A DNA stretch of 23,582 nucleotides from an uncultured Candidatus Saccharibacteria bacterium (GTDB lineage Bacteria; Patescibacteria; Saccharimonadia; Saccharimonadales; JACDBH01). This document shows positions 22,782-23,582 of the stretch, piece after piece. Position 1 is the stretch's first letter; each line of letters opens with the position of its first letter. The position numbers and the translations under genes were made by a program. The notes under the pieces are model-generated. The model did not search any database. It worked only from the letters and a program-made list of their open reading frames with translations, and was not told where the DNA came from. The DNA lies in assembly GCA_946479835.1 (NCBI GenBank), contig CAMLHD010000010.1:1-23582 (forward strand), in the 5' to 3' direction.

Positions 22782-23174
22782 GTGTTAAAAAGAATCAAAC
22801 AAATCATTACCAACGCAGTCTTGGCCTTAGCGTTGGTCGCGCCTCTGGCAGCGCCGGTAGCGGTGAGCGCCCAGGCCGACATCCAGGGTGAGCTTGACGC
22901 TGGTACCTGTCTGAATACGGCATGTCCGCCGGAAGATCCAGAGGAAGAAATCAGCGGCCTAATCGAAGACGTGGTCAACATACTGTCCCTGATCGTCGGT
23001 ACCGTCTGTGTGATCATGATCATCATCGGCGGCTTCAAATACGTTACCAGTAACGGTGACAGCAACAACGTATCGAGTGCTAAAAACACCATTCTCTACG
23101 CCATCATCGGCTTAGTGATCGTTGCCCTTTCCCAGTTCATTGTCCGCTTCGTCCTTGCCCGAGTGACAGACTAA
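22782..23174 (+). CDS. T4SS-pilin-like protein 6
   Basis: A 130-residue pilin-like protein. I start it at GTG 22782 (MLKRIKQIITNAVLALALV) with AAAGGA nine bases ahead; a TTG at 22728 would add 18 charged residues before the signal peptide and overlap the promoter candidate. The signal ends VSA before QADIQ. Two exported Cys are only four residues apart (CLNTAC). The loop is SNGDSNNVSSAKNTILYAIIGL. The loop-coding DNA includes a 54-base stretch identical to protein 7. Confidence 0.85.
   Translation: MLKRIKQIITNAVLALALVAPLAAPVAVSAQADIQGELDAGTCLNTACPPEDPEEEISGLIEDVVNILSLIVGTVCVIMIIIGGFKYVTSNGDSNNVSSAKNTILYAIIGLVIVALSQFIVRFVLARVTD
23058..23111 (+). repeat. 54-base exact repeat, copy 1
   Basis: Identical at every base to 23497-23550, 439 bases downstream. 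It encodes the DSNNVSSAKNTILYAIIG loop and start of the second pilin helix in protein 6. Flanking DNA of the two genes differs much more, especially at third codon positions. Confidence 0.9.
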
Positions 23175-23199
23175 CAAGTCTTTAGATAAGGAGGCTGCT

Positions 23200-23582
23200 T
23201 TGCCAAAAAGCTTAAATGTCATATTAAGCTTTATAGGTTTAGCAGCCTCTTTTATTTTGCTGTCGTCGATTTGGCCGCCCATGACAGCTAATGCCCAGGA
23301 CATCGAAAACAGCCTTTGCGCTGGCGCCAACCTTGACGTCAGCACAGACTGCTCAAGCGGCATCACCGAAGAAGACGCCACGGCCCGCATAAACGCCCTT
23401 ATTAGCGATGTAATCAATATCTTTTCTTTGGTGGTAGGCGTGGTTTCGGTGATTATGATCATCATCGGCGGCTTCAAGTACATTACATCCGGCGGAGACA
23501 GCAACAACGTATCGAGTGCTAAAAACACCATTCTCTACGCCATCATCGGCCTGGTAATAGTTGCCTTGTCGCAATCAATCGT
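23200..23582 (+). CDS. T4SS-pilin-like protein 7 (cut by window edge)
   Basis: At least 127 residues, open at the window end. Start chosen at TTG 23200, five bases after a full AAGGAGG, because it gives a signal peptide (PKSLNVILSFIGLAASFILL) ending NAQ; the internal ATG at 23281 would lose it. Two exported Cys are ten residues apart. The loop is SGGDSNNVSSAKNTILYAIIGL, nearly identical to protein 6. The end should resemble its VRFVL tail. A 9-bp hairpin lies right after the start codon. The array probably continues beyond the window. Confidence 0.8.
   Translation, partial: MPKSLNVILSFIGLAASFILLSSIWPPMTANAQDIENSLCAGANLDVSTDCSSGITEEDATARINALISDVINIFSLVVGVVSVIMIIIGGFKYITSGGDSNNVSSAKNTILYAIIGLVIVALSQSI
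23207..23232 (+). promoter_or_regulatory. Hairpin at the start of pilin-like gene 7
   Basis: A perfect 9-bp stem, AAAGCTTAA / TTAAGCTTT with an 8-nt loop, begins four bases after the TTG start codon. It falls in the initiation region, so in mRNA it could slow ribosome loading. It is AT-rich and therefore modest in strength. Confidence 0.4.
23497..23550 (+). repeat. 54-base exact repeat, copy 2
   Basis: Second copy of the stretch at 23058-23111, in pilin-like gene 7 and in the same reading frame. The identity over silent positions points to recent duplication or gene conversion. Confidence 0.9.

Noticed and set aside
1..23582. UGA recoding as in Absconditabacteria or Gracilibacteria
   Set aside because: TGA is used as a true stop at overlapping gene ends (yidC, the PEGA-like gene, pilin-like gene 2), and no conserved domain is interrupted by it.
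1..23582. CRISPR array, tRNA, rRNA, IS element or att site
   Set aside because: No regularly spaced repeats, no cloverleaf or rRNA signature, no transposase or integrase frame and no flanking direct repeats were seen by eye.

Overview
The window most likely comes from a member of the Candidate Phyla Radiation (Patescibacteria). Candidatus Saccharibacteria or a close relative is my best guess. This is inference from gene content and order: rpmH/dnaA/dnaN/recF next to a long type IV secretion (T4SS)-like block with a PrgI-like protein, a VirB4 ATPase, a TrbL/VirB6-like membrane protein and a tandem array of small two-helix pilin-like proteins. TGA is used as a normal stop (for example at the end of yidC), which argues against the CPR lineages that recode UGA.

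Left part (1-5858): the chromosomal origin neighbourhood. Leftward runs rpmH, rnpA, yidC, jag/khpB (cut by the window edge). Rightward runs dnaA, dnaN, recF. DnaA-box-like 9-mers lie both upstream of dnaA (about 1920-2032) and between dnaA and dnaN (3422-3679). The second gap also shows a layout like a basal unwinding element: box-like motifs, a short GC stretch, then trinucleotides that read as DnaA-trios.

Middle part (5845-19054): a leftward, tightly packed operon-like block of eight genes. From its 5' end: a VirB6/TrbL-like protein with a large soluble tail, a PrgI-like protein, a TraC-N-like protein, VirB4, a 1038-residue membrane-anchored protein with a C-terminal NlpC/P60 domain, a PEGA-like anchored protein, a secreted protein with three domains (SGNH hydrolase, phage-tail-lysozyme-like, VanY-like D,D-carboxypeptidase), and an anchored protein of unknown function whose end overlaps recF. 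Most junctions are overlapping or nearly so, pointing to one transcript.

Right part (19091-23582): a leftward single-gene unit (393-residue anchored protein with a Thr/Pro linker) with its own candidate promoter and a clear hairpin terminator. Divergent from it is a rightward array of at least seven paralogous T4SS-pilin-like genes, continuing past the window end.

Together the two clusters look like one envelope-spanning machine: VirB4 as motor, VirB6-like and PrgI-like proteins as inner-membrane channel parts, several wall-cutting activities, and many alternative pilin subunits. For a CPR cell a role in contact with a host bacterium or in DNA/protein exchange is attractive but inferred. No relaxase, VirD4 coupling protein, integrase, tRNA, rRNA, IS element or CRISPR array was seen.
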